From Streptomyces chartreusis NRRL 3882 (GTDB lineage Bacteria; Actinomycetota; Actinomycetes; Streptomycetales; Streptomycetaceae), in assembly GCF_900236475.1 (NCBI RefSeq), contig NZ_LT963352.1, positions 2,852,001 to 2,916,000 of the forward strand: 64,000 nt of DNA, given 5' to 3'. The position numbers and the translations under genes are program-made. Shown here piece by piece: positions 39,184 through 49,303 of this stretch (positions within the stretch are counted from its first letter, which is position 1; every line of letters begins with the position of its first letter). The notes under the pieces are model-generated. The model was not told where the DNA came from. It did not search any database and saw nothing but the letters and a program-made list of their open reading frames with translations.

Positions 39184-39213
39184 AGGGCCGCCCCCGTTCC
39201 CGGGGGCGGCCCT
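39184..39213 (-). terminator. rho terminator
   Basis: 13-bp perfect stem AGGGCCGCCCCCG (39184-39196), loop TTCC, complement 39201-39213, less than 20 nt after the rho stop. Confidence 0.9.
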
Positions 39214-39230
39214 CTTACGCAGTGCTTACC

Positions 39231-41282
39231 TCAGTCGCCGTTGCCCGGCGTCGGGGTGGTCTTCTGGATCTGCATCAGGAACTCGGCGTTCGACTTCGTC
39301 TGCTTCATCTTGTCGAGGAGCAGCTCGACGGCCTGCTGCTGGTCGAGGGCGTGCAGCACCCGGCGCAGCTTCCAGACGATGGAGAGTTCGTCGCTGGCGA
39401 GCAGGATCTCTTCCTTGCGGGTGCCGGACGCGTCGACGTCCACCGCCGGGAAGATGCGCTTGTCGGCGAGCTTCCGGTCGAGCTTGAGCTCCGCGTTGCC
39501 GGTGCCCTTGAACTCCTCGAAGATCACCTCGTCCATGCGGGACCCGGTGTCGACGAGAGCCGTGGCCAGGATGGTGAGCGAGCCACCGTCCTCGATGTTC
39601 CGCGCGGCACCGAAGAAGCGCTTCGGCGGGTACAGCGCCGTCGAGTCGACACCACCGGACAGGATGCGGCCGGAAGCCGGGGCGGCGAGGTTGTACGCAC
39701 GGCCCAGACGCGTGATCGAGTCGAGCAGCACGACGACGTCGTGGCCCAGCTCCACCAGGCGCTTGGCGCGCTCGATGGCGAGCTCGGCGACCGTGGTGTG
39801 GTCCTCGGCCGGGCGGTCGAAGGTCGAGGAGATGACCTCGCCCTTGACCGACCGCTGCATGTCGGTGACCTCTTCCGGACGCTCGTCGACCAGGACGACC
39901 ATCAGGTGGCACTCGGGGTTGTTGTGCGTGATCGCGTTGGCGATCGCCTGCATGATCATGGTCTTACCGGTCTTCGGCGGGGCCACGATCAGACCGCGCT
40001 GGCCCTTACCGATGGGCGAGACCAGGTCGATGATGCGGGTGGTGAGGACGCCCGGGTCCGTCTCCAGACGGAGGCGGTCCTGCGGGTACAGCGGCGTGAG
40101 CTTGTTGAACTCCGGGCGGCCACGGCCGTGTTCGGGCGCCATGCCGTTGACGGAGTCCAGGCGCACCAGCGCGTTGAACTTCTCGCGGCGCTCGCCTTCC
40201 TTCGGCTGGCGGACCGCACCGGTGATGTGGTCACCCTTGCGCAGGCCGTTCTTGCGGACCTGGGCGAGGGAGACGTACACGTCGTTCGGGCCGGGCAGGT
40301 AGCCGGACGTACGGATGAAGGCGTAGTTGTCGAGGATGTCCAGGATGCCCGCGACGGGGATCAGGACGTCGTCCTCGGCGATCTGCGGCTCCTGCACGTC
40401 GTCGCGGCCGCGACGGCCCCGGCGGTCGCGGTAACGCCCGCGACGGCCACGCCGGCCGCCCTCGAAGTCGTCGTCGTCCTGCTGCTGACGGTCACGGTCC
40501 TGACGGCCGCCGCCCTGCTGCTGGTTCTGCTGGCCGCGCTGACCGCCCTGCTGGTCGTCGCCCTTGTTGCCACGGCGGTCGCGGTCGCGGTCACGGCCGC
40601 GGTCACGGCGGTCGCGACGCCGGCCTTCGCCGCCGTCACCGGCGTCGGACTTCGGGTCGTTCTGGGACTGCTGCTGCCCCTGCGGGTCGCCCTTGGACTC
40701 GTTCTTCGCCTCGGTGGCGACCGTCTCGGGAGCGCCGGCCGGGGCGCCGGCGTCGGCGGTGGCCCGGCGACGGCGGCGCTCGGAGGGCGCGTCGTCGCTG
40801 GGGGCGCCTCCCTGGTCGAGCGAAGCCGAGACCTTGGGAGAAGGCTGGCCGGGGATCTCGATCTGCTGCTGGGCCACGGCCTTCTCGGCCTGGTCGGCCT
40901 TCTCGGCGGGGGCCTCGGAAGCCTGCTTCGCGTCCGCCTTCTTCTCCGCCTTCTCGGCGTTGTCCCCCGTACGGGTCCGGGAGGTGGCGCGGCGCTTCGG
41001 CTTGGTCTCGGCGGGGGCCTCGGCCTTCGCGGCCGGAGCGGCGCCGCCGGACGCCTGCGCCTCCTTGATGACCTCGATCAACTGGCTCTTGCGCATGCGC
41101 GCGGTGCCCCTGATACCGAGGCCGGATGCGACCTGTTGCAGCTCGGCCAGCACCATGCCCTCGAGGCCGGTACCGCGGCGCCGCCGGGAGCCGGCACCGG
41201 TGGCAGGCGCGGAGGCGTCCGTGGCGGGCGCGGCAGCGGTCTCCTCGACACGTGCGCCCATCAGATCGGTGGTGTCGCTCAC
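39231..41282 (-). CDS. rho: Transcription termination factor Rho with actinobacterial N-terminal insert
   Basis: 683 aa. Residues ~60-310 are a low-complexity insert, first Ala/Glu/Lys, then Arg/Asp/Gly/Gln-rich, usual in high-GC actinobacteria and thought to add RNA-binding capacity. The Rho core follows: RNA-binding OB fold, Walker [10 protein letters not shown], Walker [16 protein letters not shown], and the C-terminal ring. GTG 41282 with GGGAAGGA upstream. It stops RNA polymerase at unstructured C-rich transcripts. Confidence 0.95.
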   Translation of the reverse strand: MSDTTDLMGARVEETAAAPATDASAPATGAGSRRRRGTGLEGMVLAELQQVASGLGIRGTARMRKSQLIEVIKEAQASGGAAPAAKAEAPAETKPKRRATSRTRTGDNAEKAEKKADAKQASEAPAEKADQAEKAVAQQQIEIPGQPSPKVSASLDQGGAPSDDAPSERRRRRATADAGAPAGAPETVATEAKNESKGDPQGQQQSQNDPKSDAGDGGEGRRRDRRDRGRDRDRDRRGNKGDDQQGGQRGQQNQQQGGGRQDRDRQQQDDDDFEGGRRGRRGRYRDRRGRRGRDDVQEPQIAEDDVLIPVAGILDILDNYAFIRTSGYLPGPNDVYVSLAQVRKNGLRKGDHITGAVRQPKEGERREKFNALVRLDSVNGMAPEHGRGRPEFNKLTPLYPQDRLRLETDPGVLTTRIIDLVSPIGKGQRGLIVAPPKTGKTMIMQAIANAITHNNPECHLMVVLVDERPEEVTDMQRSVKGEVISSTFDRPAEDHTTVAELAIERAKRLVELGHDVVVLLDSITRLGRAYNLAAPASGRILSGGVDSTALYPPKRFFGAARNIEDGGSLTILATALVDTGSRMDEVIFEEFKGTGNAELKLDRKLADKRIFPAVDVDASGTRKEEILLASDELSIVWKLRRVLHALDQQQAVELLLDKMKQTKSNAEFLMQIQKTTPTPGNGD

Positions 41283-41684
41283 GAAGGGTCCTTCCCTGGA
41301 GCGGACGTCGGCCTGTCTGGCTCGGCGACCGGTTGTGCTGTCCGGCTTCGGTCCGTGTGGTGTGAACCGTGCCGGGGCGGTGGTCCGCCTCAGCGGCGGA
41401 GGAATCTGGTGATGGCGCTTCCATATGCCGTGGCACCCAGTGTCAGTGTCACGCGGCGTGGTCGCACCGGTTCCGGAGCGTGCCCTGCGCCCCGCTCAGT
41501 GTCCGTGTACGGCGTACGGTCCGACGTACGGAACACAGTGCGGCTTGGGGGGCTCCCGGAAGAATGTCTGTCCCGGACGGGGACACGAGGCACCTCGCCA
41601 TGGTGGGGTCGGGTGCAGACTTGAGGTTAACACTACCGGATCCAACAAACATTCCCCCTCTCGAAATCCGGCAACCGTGCGCTT
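41283..41684 (-). promoter_or_regulatory. rho leader and thrB downstream region
   Basis: 402 bp without a gene, mostly upstream of rho. Three GTACGG units lie at 41507, 41514 and 41526 (plus strand), and a GTGTCAGTGTCACG run near 41446. I see no clear hairpin terminator for thrB. Long leaders before rho often act in autoregulation by premature termination; that is only an inference here. Confidence 0.35.
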
Positions 41685-42614
41685 TTAAATGTCACTGGAG
41701 GTCGCGAGCGGCAGCACAACCGCGCCCTGCGGATCGAGACTCAGCCGGTTGGCGGCCCAGTCCGCGCCCGCCAAGGCCTCGACCTTGTCGGCGGTGCCGG
41801 CGTCGGCCAGCGCCATGACCGTCGGGCCGGCACCGGAGATGACCGCGGGGACGCCCTCGGCCCGCAGCCGCTCCACCAGCGCCGCGCTCTCGGGCATGGC
41901 CGGGGCGCGGTACTCCTGGTGCAGGCGGTCCTCGGTGGCGGGCAGCAGCAGCTCGGGGCGCCGCGTCATGGCCTCGACGAGCAGGGCGGCACGGCCCGCG
42001 TTGGTGGCCGCGTCGACGTGCGGCACGGTGCGCGGGAGCAGGCCGCGCGCGGTTTCGGTGAGTACCGGCTTCCCGGGCACGAAAACCACCGGAACGATGG
42101 AATCGGCGGGCTCCATCCTGATCGCCCGAGCCGCGCCGCCCTCCATCCAGGACAGCGTGAAGCCGCCCAGCAGGCACGCGGCGACGTTGTCGGGATGGCC
42201 CTCGATCTCGGTGGCGAGCTCCAGCAGCGCGGTGTCGTCGAGCTTGGCCTCGGCGCCTATGGTCACGGCACGCGCGGCGACGATGCCGGCACAGATGGCG
42301 GCCGAGGAGGAGCCCAGGCCCCGGCCGTGCGGAATGCGGTTGGCACAGACGATCTCCAGGCCGCGCGGCTGCCCGCCCAGCAGATCAAAGGCGGTGCGCA
42401 GGGAACGTACGAGAAGGTGCCGCTCGTCGCGCGGGAGTGTCTCGCTGCCCTCACCCGCGATGTCGATGTGCAGCCCGGAGTCGGCCACCCGGACGACCAC
42501 GTCGTCGTACAACCCCAGCGCGAGGCCGAGGGCGTCGAAGCCCGGGCCGAGGTTGGCGCTGGTGGCGGGGACGCGCACCCGGACGGCGGCGGCGCGGAAC
42601 GCTGGACCGGCCAT
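41685..42614 (-). CDS. thrB: Homoserine kinase
   Basis: 309 aa from ATG 42614 (AAGGAGAG upstream; the in-frame extension of 36 codons is not supported). GHMP-kinase ATP loop PHGRGLGSSSAAI, N-terminal VPATSANLGPGFDALG and C-terminal ISGAGPTVMAL. Phosphorylates homoserine, second-last step to threonine. It is separated from thrC by 314 bp with a hairpin, so it may have its own promoter. Confidence 0.95.
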   Translation of the reverse strand: MAGPAFRAAAVRVRVPATSANLGPGFDALGLALGLYDDVVVRVADSGLHIDIAGEGSETLPRDERHLLVRSLRTAFDLLGGQPRGLEIVCANRIPHGRGLGSSSAAICAGIVAARAVTIGAEAKLDDTALLELATEIEGHPDNVAACLLGGFTLSWMEGGAARAIRMEPADSIVPVVFVPGKPVLTETARGLLPRTVPHVDAATNAGRAALLVEAMTRRPELLLPATEDRLHQEYRAPAMPESAALVERLRAEGVPAVISGAGPTVMALADAGTADKVEALAGADWAANRLSLDPQGAVVLPLATSSDI

Positions 42615-42693
42615 CGCTCGATGACTCTCCTTGAGCTGCGTGATTGTCGAATGACGTGGGACGGACATTCGATGGCGTACGAGAACCCTGGGG

Positions 42694-42720
42694 GCCGCGG
42701 AGACGGCGCGGCTCCGCGGC
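42694..42720 (-). terminator. Hairpin in the thrC-thrB gap
   Basis: 9-bp perfect stem GCCGCGGAG (42694-42702) with complement 42712-42720. The 314-bp gap (42615-42928) between thrC and thrB holds this and no gene. It could end the hom-thrC transcript or attenuate thrB. Confidence 0.5.
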
Positions 42721-42928
42721 ATATGCGGCGGGCGGGTTCAGTACAGCCTATCGAAGGAAGGTTCTGTGGCGACATAGGGCGCACAGGAGGCGCACGATGC
42801 GTGTCGTAAGCCCCCTGTGCACCCCCCGTAGGGAACCTCCCCGGGCAAGCGCCGTCTTACGCCGGACCGTGTCGAGCGTTACACCGGCGCTCGATGCGTC
42901 GGCGCACGTCAGACCGGGCCGAGGCGCC

Positions 42929-43987
42929 TCAGGCGAGGCCCAGGCGCTCCGCCGCGGCCGCCGCGTCGACGGGTACGGTGACCGGCTGCGGGGCACCGGC
43001 GACGGCCCAGTCGGGGTCCTTCAGACCGTTGCCCGTGACGGTGCACACGATCCGCTGCCCCGGGTCGACCTTGCCCTGCTCGGCGGCCTTGAGCAGACCG
43101 GCGACGGACGCGGCGGACGCGGGCTCGACGAAGACGCCCTCCTGCGAGGCCAACAGCCGGTAGGCGCGCAGGATCTCACGGTCCGTCACCTCGTCGATGA
43201 CGCCGCCCGACTCGTCCCGCGCGGCGAGCGCGTACTGCCAGGAGGCCGGATTGCCGATGCGGATGGCGGTGGCGATGGTCGACGGGTCCTTGACGACCTC
43301 GCCGCGCACGATGGGGGCGCTGCCGGAGGCCTGGAAACCCCACATCCGGGGGGTCCGGGTGGCGACGCCGTCGGCGGCGTACTCCGTGTAGCCCTTCCAA
43401 TAGGCCGTGATGTTGCCCGCGTTGCCCACCGGCAGGACGTGGATGTCGGGCGCGTCGCCGAGCATGTCCACGATCTCGAACGAGGCGGTCTTCTGGCCTT
43501 CGATACGTACCGGGTTGACCGAATTGACCAGCGCCACGGGGTAGTTGTCGCTCAGGCCGCGCGCGAGCGTGAGGCAGTCGTCGAAGTTGCCGTCGACCTG
43601 GAGGATCTTCGCGCCGTGCACGAGGGCCTGGCCCATCTTGCCGAGCGCGATCTTGCCCTGCGGCACGAGCACGGCGCAGACCATCCCGGCCCGCACGGCG
43701 TACGCGGCGGCGGAGGCCGACGTGTTGCCGGTGGAGGCGCAGATGACGGCCTGCGCGCCCTCTTCCTTGGCCCGGGTGATGGCCATGGTCATACCGCGGT
43801 CCTTGAAGGACCCGGTCGGATTCGCGCCCTCCACCTTGAGGTGGACCTCGCAGCCCGTGCGCTCGGAGAGCACCTGCGCGGGCACGAGCGGCGTGCCGCC
43901 CTCGCGGAGCGTCACGACCGGCGTGGTGTCGGATACCGGCAGCCGGTCCCGGTACTCCTCGATGATTCCGCGCCACTGGTGGGTCAT
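42929..43987 (-). CDS. thrC: Threonine synthase
   Basis: 352 aa, the short class. The PLP Lys is in [14 protein letters not shown], with the phosphate-binding loop [13 protein letters not shown]. Converts O-phosphohomoserine to threonine. ATG 43987 is only 6 nt after the hom stop, so they are one operon. Confidence 0.95.
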   Translation of the reverse strand: MTHQWRGIIEEYRDRLPVSDTTPVVTLREGGTPLVPAQVLSERTGCEVHLKVEGANPTGSFKDRGMTMAITRAKEEGAQAVICASTGNTSASAAAYAVRAGMVCAVLVPQGKIALGKMGQALVHGAKILQVDGNFDDCLTLARGLSDNYPVALVNSVNPVRIEGQKTASFEIVDMLGDAPDIHVLPVGNAGNITAYWKGYTEYAADGVATRTPRMWGFQASGSAPIVRGEVVKDPSTIATAIRIGNPASWQYALAARDESGGVIDEVTDREILRAYRLLASQEGVFVEPASAASVAGLLKAAEQGKVDPGQRIVCTVTGNGLKDPDWAVAGAPQPVTVPVDAAAAAERLGLA

Positions 43988-43993
43988 TGCTGG

Positions 43994-45286
43994 TTACTCT
44001 CCTTCAACCCGCATGATGCTGGCGACACCACGCACGGTGTCGAGCTTGCGCAACGCCTCGACGGTCCCGGTGAGGGCCGCGTCGGACGCACGGTGCGTGA
44101 CGACGACGAGGGACGCCTCGCCGTCCTTCCCCTGCTGGCGAACCGTATCGATCGAGACACCGTGCTCGGCGAAGACGGTCGCCACCTGGGCGAGAACACC
44201 CGGTTTGTCGGCCACGTCGAGGCTGATGTGGTAGCGCGTGACGACGTCGCCCATCGGGGACACGGGGAGCGCGGCGTAGGCGGACTCCCCCGGTCCGGTC
44301 GCGTCGCTGAGGCGGTTGCGGCAGACGGCGACGAGGTCGCCGAGCACGGCCGAGGCCGTCGGGGAACCGCCCGCTCCGGGGCCGTAGAACATGAGCTGCC
44401 CGGCGGCGTCGGACTCGACGAACACGGCGTTGTAGGCGCCGCGCACGGAGGCCAGCGGGTGGCTCAGGGGGATCATCGCGGGATGCACGCGCGCGGTGAC
44501 GGACGCGCCGTCCGCGGCCCGCTCGCAGATGGCGAGCAGCTTGATGGTGCAGCCCATCTCCTTGGCGGAGGCGAAGTCGGCGGCGGTGACCTCGGTCATG
44601 CCCTCGCGGTAGACGTCGTCGAGGCGCACGCGCGTGTGGAAGGCGATGCCGGCGAGGATGGCGGCCTTGGCGGCGGCGTCGAAGCCCTCGACGTCGGCGG
44701 TCGGGTCGGCCTCGGCGTAGCCCAGGGCGGTGGCCTCGTCGAGGGCCTCCTGGTAGCCGGCGCCGGTCGAGTCCATCTTGTCGAGGATGAAGTTGGTCGT
44801 GCCGTTGACGATGCCCATCACCCGGTTGATCTTGTCGCCGGCGAGGGACTCGCGCAGCGGCCGGATCAGCGGGATGGCACCGGCGACGGCGGCCTCGTAG
44901 TAGAGGTCCTTGCCGTGCTCCTCGGCGGCGGCGTGCAGGGCCGCCCCGTCCTGGGCGAGCAGCGCCTTGTTGGCGGAGACGACGGAGGCACCGTGCTCGA
45001 AGGCGGTGGTGATGAGGGTCCGCGCCGGCTCGATCCCGCCGATCACCTCCACGACGACATCAATGTCGCCGCGTTTGACGAGGGCGGTGGCGTCGGTGGT
45101 GACGAGGGCCGGGTCGATGCCTTCCCTGACCCTGTCGGGCCGGCGCACGGCCACGCCCGCCAGCTCCACCGGGGCCCCGATCCGGGCCGTGAGGTCGTCG
45201 GCGTGCGTCGTCATGATGCGCGCCACCTCTGAGCCGACCACTCCACAGCCCAGCAGCGCCACCTTCAGCGGACGCGTACGCATCAT
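43994..45286 (-). CDS. hom: Homoserine dehydrogenase
   Basis: 430 aa from ATG 45286 (next Met is the following codon; a GTG/ATG-rich extension upstream is possible). NAD(P) motif LLGCGVVGSEV, catalytic GIVNGTTNFIL, and a C-terminal ACT domain (ISLDVADKPGVLAQV) that usually gives threonine feedback inhibition. Reduces aspartate semialdehyde to homoserine, the branch point from lysine. lysA lies just upstream but is ended by its own terminator. Confidence 0.95.
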   Translation of the reverse strand: MMRTRPLKVALLGCGVVGSEVARIMTTHADDLTARIGAPVELAGVAVRRPDRVREGIDPALVTTDATALVKRGDIDVVVEVIGGIEPARTLITTAFEHGASVVSANKALLAQDGAALHAAAEEHGKDLYYEAAVAGAIPLIRPLRESLAGDKINRVMGIVNGTTNFILDKMDSTGAGYQEALDEATALGYAEADPTADVEGFDAAAKAAILAGIAFHTRVRLDDVYREGMTEVTAADFASAKEMGCTIKLLAICERAADGASVTARVHPAMIPLSHPLASVRGAYNAVFVESDAAGQLMFYGPGAGGSPTASAVLGDLVAVCRNRLSDATGPGESAYAALPVSPMGDVVTRYHISLDVADKPGVLAQVATVFAEHGVSIDTVRQQGKDGEASLVVVTHRASDAALTGTVEALRKLDTVRGVASIMRVEGE

Positions 45287-45391
45287 CCGACCTCGTTTCC
45301 TCATTACCATCTACGGTGGAACCAGTCTCACTCACCGGACGGGACTTTCTGCCCCCGGTCCGGATCGTGAGACGTCTATTTCATTTGTACG

Positions 45392-45420
45392 GGGGCGGAA
45401 GACAGGAGATCTTCCGCCCC
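45392..45420 (-). terminator. lysA terminator
   Basis: 11-bp perfect stem GGGGCGGAAGA (45392-45402), 7-nt loop, complement 45410-45420, about 45 nt past the lysA stop. Confidence 0.8.
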
Positions 45421-45464
45421 GCAGCCGGTCCGCTGCCGGCCCGGCTCAGCCGACGTCATCCGGC

Positions 45465-46856
45465 TCAGCCGACGTCGAGACGCAGCAGGTCCTCCTCCGT
45501 CTCACGGCGGACGATCACCCGGGCCTCGCCGTCCCGCACGCTGACGACGGGCGGCCGCAGCACGTGGTTGTAGTTGCTGGCCATCGACCGGCAGTAGGCG
45601 CCCGTGGCCGGTACGGCGATGAGGTCACCCGGTGCCAGGTCGGCCGGCAGGAACGCGTCCTTGACCACGATGTCCCCGCTCTCGCAGTGCTTGCCGACGA
45701 CCCGGGCGAGCATCGGCTCGGCGTCGGAGGTGCGCGAGACCAGCGTCACGCTGTACTCGGCGTCGTACAGCGCGGTGCGGATGTTGTCCGACATGCCGCC
45801 GTCGACGGAGACGTACGTCCGCAGCCCGTCGAGGGGCTTGATGGTGCCGACCTCGTAGAGCGTGAAGGCGGTCGGGCCGACGATGGCGCGGCCCGGCTCG
45901 ACGGAGACGCGCGGCGTGCGCAGCTTGGCGGCATCGCACTCACGGCTGACGATCTCCTGGAGCGCCTTGGCGATCTCGTGCGGCTCGCGCGGATCGTCGT
46001 CACTCGTGTACGCGATCCCGAGCCCGCCGCCGAGGTCGATCTCGGGCAGCTCGACGCCGTGCTCGTCGCGGACGTCCTTGAGCAGTGAGACGACCCGGTG
46101 GGCGGCGACCTCGAACCCGGACATGTCGAAGATCTGCGAACCGATGTGGCTGTGCAGGCCGACGAGTTCGAGCCCGTCGAGCTGGAGGGCACGGCGTACG
46201 GCCTCGGCGGCCTGCCCGCCGGCCAGCGGGATGCCGAACTTCTGGTCCTCGTGGGCCGTGGCGATGAACTCGTGGGTGTGGGCCTCCACGCCGACGGTGA
46301 TCCGGATCAGGACCTTCTGCCGCTTCCCGAGGCTCTGCGCGATGTGGGCGACGCGGGCGATCTCCTGGAACGAGTCGAGCACGATGTGCCCCACGCCGGC
46401 CTCGACGGCCCTGGTGATCTCGTCGACGGACTTGTTGTTGCCGTGGAAGGCGATGCGGTCGGCGGGCATGCCGGCGGAGAGGGCGGTGGCCAGCTCGCCA
46501 CCGGAGCAGACGTCGACGTTCAGCCCCTCCTCGTGCAGCCAGCGCACGACGGCACGGGAGAGGAACGCCTTGCCGGCGTAGTAGACGTCGGCACCGGCCC
46601 CGAACGCGGTGCGCCACGCACGCGCGCGGGCCCGGAAGTCGGCCTCGTCGAGGATGTAGGCCGGAGTGCCGAACTCCTCGGCGAGCTGCGTGACGGAGAT
46701 CCCCCCGACGGTGGCGACACCGTGCTCGTCACGCGTCACGGTCTGCGCCCAGATCTTGGGGTCCAGGACGTTGAGGTCGGCGGGCGGGGCCGAGTAGTGG
46801 CCCTCGGGGAGGACGTCGGCGTGACGGGGCCCGGCGGGGTGTGCGGAACGGCTCAT
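45465..46856 (-). CDS. lysA: Diaminopimelate decarboxylase
   Basis: 463 aa from ATG 46856. PLP Lys in [17 protein letters not shown] and the C-terminal PATGAYC segment are family marks. Makes lysine from meso-diaminopimelate (Streptomyces walls use the LL-isomer). Just after the stop the 17-nt sequence CCGGCTCAGCCGACGTC, which spans the stop, is repeated once, a small tandem duplication. The ArgRS-like gene begins upstream, 16 nt before the start. Confidence 0.95.
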   Translation of the reverse strand: MSRSAHPAGPRHADVLPEGHYSAPPADLNVLDPKIWAQTVTRDEHGVATVGGISVTQLAEEFGTPAYILDEADFRARARAWRTAFGAGADVYYAGKAFLSRAVVRWLHEEGLNVDVCSGGELATALSAGMPADRIAFHGNNKSVDEITRAVEAGVGHIVLDSFQEIARVAHIAQSLGKRQKVLIRITVGVEAHTHEFIATAHEDQKFGIPLAGGQAAEAVRRALQLDGLELVGLHSHIGSQIFDMSGFEVAAHRVVSLLKDVRDEHGVELPEIDLGGGLGIAYTSDDDPREPHEIAKALQEIVSRECDAAKLRTPRVSVEPGRAIVGPTAFTLYEVGTIKPLDGLRTYVSVDGGMSDNIRTALYDAEYSVTLVSRTSDAEPMLARVVGKHCESGDIVVKDAFLPADLAPGDLIAVPATGAYCRSMASNYNHVLRPPVVSVRDGEARVIVRRETEEDLLRLDVG

Positions 46857-46872
46857 GATCGGTATGCGTCTC

Positions 46873-47973
46873 TCAGAGGTGGTCGGGTGCGTCGATGCCG
46901 AGCAGGGACAGGCCACCGGCCAGCACCGCCCCGGCGGCTTCGGCGAGGGCGAGCCGGGCGCGGTGGGCGGCCGAGGGTTTCTCGTCGCCGAGGGGCAGCA
47001 CGGCGGGGAGCAGGGGCAGCGTGGCGTCGGCGACGGTGACGAGGTGCCGGGCCAGGCGGTCGGGGCCGCGGTGGGCGGCGGTGGCGGTGAGGACGCGGGG
47101 GTGGTCGCCGAGGGCGGCGAGCAGTGCCTCCGCGTCGCTCACGGGGCCGGGCTCGGGGTGGAAGCCCAGGTCGGCGGCGTTGCGCAGGAGTGCCCGGGTG
47201 CGGGCGTGGGCGTACCGGACGCGGAAGAGAGGGTTGGCCTCCCGCTGCACCAGGTGATCGCCGGGGATCCGGGGCCGGTCGTGGGCGGCCGGGTGGAGCA
47301 GGGCCCAGCGGGCGGCGTCGCGACCGAGGGGAAGGGGGTCGGCCGGGGCCGGGACGGGGCGGATGGTGATGTCGAGGTCGGCGAGGGTGCGGCTACCGCG
47401 ACGGCCGGGACGGCTCCCGGAATGGCCACCTGAGTGGCCGCCCGAATGGCCACCAGAGTGGCCGCCGTCCACACCTAGGACGGTCTCCCACTCCGGCGCG
47501 GGCCGGCCGTCGCACGTGACGCGTACGGCGTCGCCCTGGCTGCGCAGCACTCGGGCCAGGGCATCCGTGACGACGACGGCACGGACCTCTGCCGGGCACC
47601 GGAGCTGCACGACGGTCCCGCTGAATCCCTCGGCGTGGCCGTACCGCCGCCCATGCCGGAGGATCTCGTCGACGAGGAGTGCGGAGGCGTTGCGTTCCAG
47701 GCTGAAGTTGAGAAATCCGGGCCCGGTGACGACGACATCGGCGAAGGAGGTCTCATCCGCGAGACGCGACCTCAGGATCTCGGCCACGCGCCGCGGCGGC
47801 TGCCCTGCAGCGCCGGCCAGCTGGAGGGCGATGCTGGTGGCGTAGTCGCCACAGCCCCCGGGCCCCGGCGGAGCGACCACGGCCCGCTCCGGCACGGTCA
47901 CGCTGAGCTCACCCTCGTCGACAGCGCGACGCACGGCGTGCAGCACGGTGCGGGAGAGCTCGACGGGGGTCAC
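46873..47973 (-). CDS. ArgRS-like protein lacking the catalytic domain (NrtL/ArgS-related)
   Basis: 366 aa. The N-terminal ~110 residues resemble the additional domain 1 of arginyl-tRNA synthetase ([24 protein letters not shown] and [10 protein letters not shown]). The C-terminal ~140 residues resemble the DALR anticodon-binding domain ([20 protein letters not shown]). Between them there is no HIGH or KMSKS motif; instead a Gly/His/Ser repeat ([17 protein letters not shown]) forms a linker. It therefore cannot charge tRNA by the normal route but may bind it. Pairing of an argS-like gene with lysA is conserved in actinobacteria. Confidence 0.8.
   Translation of the reverse strand: MTPVELSRTVLHAVRRAVDEGELSVTVPERAVVAPPGPGGCGDYATSIALQLAGAAGQPPRRVAEILRSRLADETSFADVVVTGPGFLNFSLERNASALLVDEILRHGRRYGHAEGFSGTVVQLRCPAEVRAVVVTDALARVLRSQGDAVRVTCDGRPAPEWETVLGVDGGHSGGHSGGHSGGHSGSRPGRRGSRTLADLDITIRPVPAPADPLPLGRDAARWALLHPAAHDRPRIPGDHLVQREANPLFRVRYAHARTRALLRNAADLGFHPEPGPVSDAEALLAALGDHPRVLTATAAHRGPDRLARHLVTVADATLPLLPAVLPLGDEKPSAAHRARLALAEAAGAVLAGGLSLLGIDAPDHL
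47421..47469 (-). repeat. Tandem repeat coding for GGHS units
   Basis: Four imperfect 12-bp units (GGCCACCTGAGT, GGCCGCCCGAAT, GGCCACCAGAGT and a variant on the plus strand) inside the ArgRS-like gene. Confidence 0.8.
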
Positions 47974-48099
47974 GGGGACAAGCGTATGGGAGGAGGGGGG
48001 TGGGTATGCGAGCCGGTTTCAGGGAGGGTCCGGGATGTGGACGCGGGGCGGCAGAGCCGTGCGCGGCCCTGGTCCGGCCATCCACGCCCGGCCGATGCA

Positions 48100-48588
48100 T
48101 CACCCGCCGGCACTCCCGGCCCGCTCGGCCTCCCCCGCACCGAGGACGGACCCGTAAGCGGGCGCACCACCGCCACCGGCACCACCGCCGCCCCCCGGCC
48201 TGCCCTCACTCCGCTCCCGCTCGATCAACTGACGCACCATGCCGACGAGTTCAGCGGGCTCGAAGGGCTTGGCGAGGAAGGCGTCGACGCCCACTTCGAG
48301 CCCGGCCTCGACCTCGTACTGCGTACAAGCGCTGATGATGGCGAGGGGCACGTCACGGGTACGCGGATCGGCTCGCAGGCGAGCGGCGGTCCTGATCCCG
48401 TCCAGCCGGGGCATGACGACGTCGAGGGTCACGGCATCGGGCCGCACCTGATGAACGACATCAAGACACTCGGCACCATCGGCCGCGGTCACGACCTCCA
48501 GCCCCTCCAGCTCGAGGTTGACCCTGATCAACTGCCGGATGACCTTGTTGTCGTCCACAACAAGCACCCGGCCCGACGCGCCTGGCAC
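48100..48588 (-). CDS. Single-domain response regulator
   Basis: 162 aa from GTG 48588. Receiver domain VLVVDDNKVIRQL, phospho-acceptor Asp in VTLDVVMPRLDG, and FLAKPFEP (Lys). No DNA-binding output domain; a Gly-rich low-complexity tail of ~35 residues follows. A TACTCT box lies exactly 6 nt before the GTG and no ribosome site is present, so the message is probably leaderless. Its kinase is not nearby. Last gene before the tRNA. Confidence 0.85.
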   Translation of the reverse strand: MPGASGRVLVVDDNKVIRQLIRVNLELEGLEVVTAADGAECLDVVHQVRPDAVTLDVVMPRLDGIRTAARLRADPRTRDVPLAIISACTQYEVEAGLEVGVDAFLAKPFEPAELVGMVRQLIERERSEGRPGGGGGAGGGGAPAYGSVLGAGEAERAGSAGG

Positions 48589-48751
48589 AACTCGAGAGTA
48601 GGTCGGCCCCGGCCACCGCGTCCGGGTTTTCCCCACTTCCACCCCGACCGGGGCCCCCACAACCCCGCCCCCGACAGCGGAAACCCGTTCATGACCACCC
48701 CGAGCGAGCTGGTAGTGTTCTACCCGTCGCCGCGAGCAACGCGAACGACAC

Positions 48752-48823
48752 GCCCCCGTAGCTCAGGGGATAGAGCAACGGCCTCCGGAGCCGTGTGCGC
48801 AGGTTCGAATCCTGCCGGGGGCA
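48752..48823 (+). tRNA. tRNA-Arg, anticodon CCG
   Basis: Complete cloverleaf: acceptor GCCCCCG (48752-48758) pairs with CGGGGGC (48816-48822); D arm GCTC/GAGC; anticodon stem ACGGC/GCCGT with loop CTCCGGA (anticodon CCG, 48785-48787); T arm GCAGG TTCGAAT CCTGC. Discriminator A at 48823; CCA is not encoded. The 3' half is the likely attB core of the adjacent element. Confidence 0.97.
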
Positions 48824-48841
48824 CCCTGTATGAGGTGCCCA

Positions 48842-48881
48842 AAGACCCCGTCACCAGCGGAAACGCTGAGGCCGGGGTCTT
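48842..48881 (+). terminator. tRNA-Arg terminator
   Basis: AAGACCCCG (48842-48850) pairs with CGGGGTCTT (48873-48881), enclosing a second hairpin AGCG-GAAA-CGCT (48856-48867). Confidence 0.75.
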
Positions 48882-49072
48882 CGTGTTTGTGCAGGCGTAT
48901 GCCGCCCGGAGCGGGCGTATGTCGGGGTCTGTGGACGAGGCGTGGGCGGGATCTTGAAGCATCGCCGCAGGTAATGAGGCTCGCTAGGGTCAAGCGAGCG
49001 ATTGGCGACGGGCTGTCCCTGAGCCCCCGCCTCGCATGGACGGCGGATGGACGGTTGGGGGACCTCGTGGAC

Positions 49073-49240
49073 ATGACGACGCTTGCTATCACGCTCATCA
49101 GCGCCGCAGGCACGCTTGGCGGACACTGGGCGGCGCAGTGCTCAGCCAGCGCGCCAGTCGGGCCGATGCCGCGGAACAGAACCGGCGCGCCGACCGCGAG
49201 CAGGAGCTGGCGGACCCCGCGCCGCGCAACCTAGCTAGCA
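49073..49240 (+). pseudogene. Degenerate short gene with two indels
   Basis: The frame begins MTTLAITLISAAGTLGG, then the sense continues in another frame as GGAVLSQRASRADAAEQNRR and RADREQELAD. A 1-nt deletion near 49124 and a 4-nt insertion near 49218 would restore one frame, and the expected Trp codon after RRAT is TAG. This looks like a decayed coiled-coil type small membrane gene of the kind found in Streptomyces mobile DNA. From memory of such genes; not verified by search. Confidence 0.5.
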
Positions 49241-49303
49241 CAAGGGCCAGTTGATTTCAACGAGAGTTGACAGTTCGTATTTCTGAGCTGATGCTCCTCA
49301 ACC

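Noticed and set aside
48720..48962. 80-aa minus-strand ORF over the tRNA
   Set aside because: It is the antisense reading of the tRNA and terminator (PPAGFEPAHTAPEAV type), a common spurious call.
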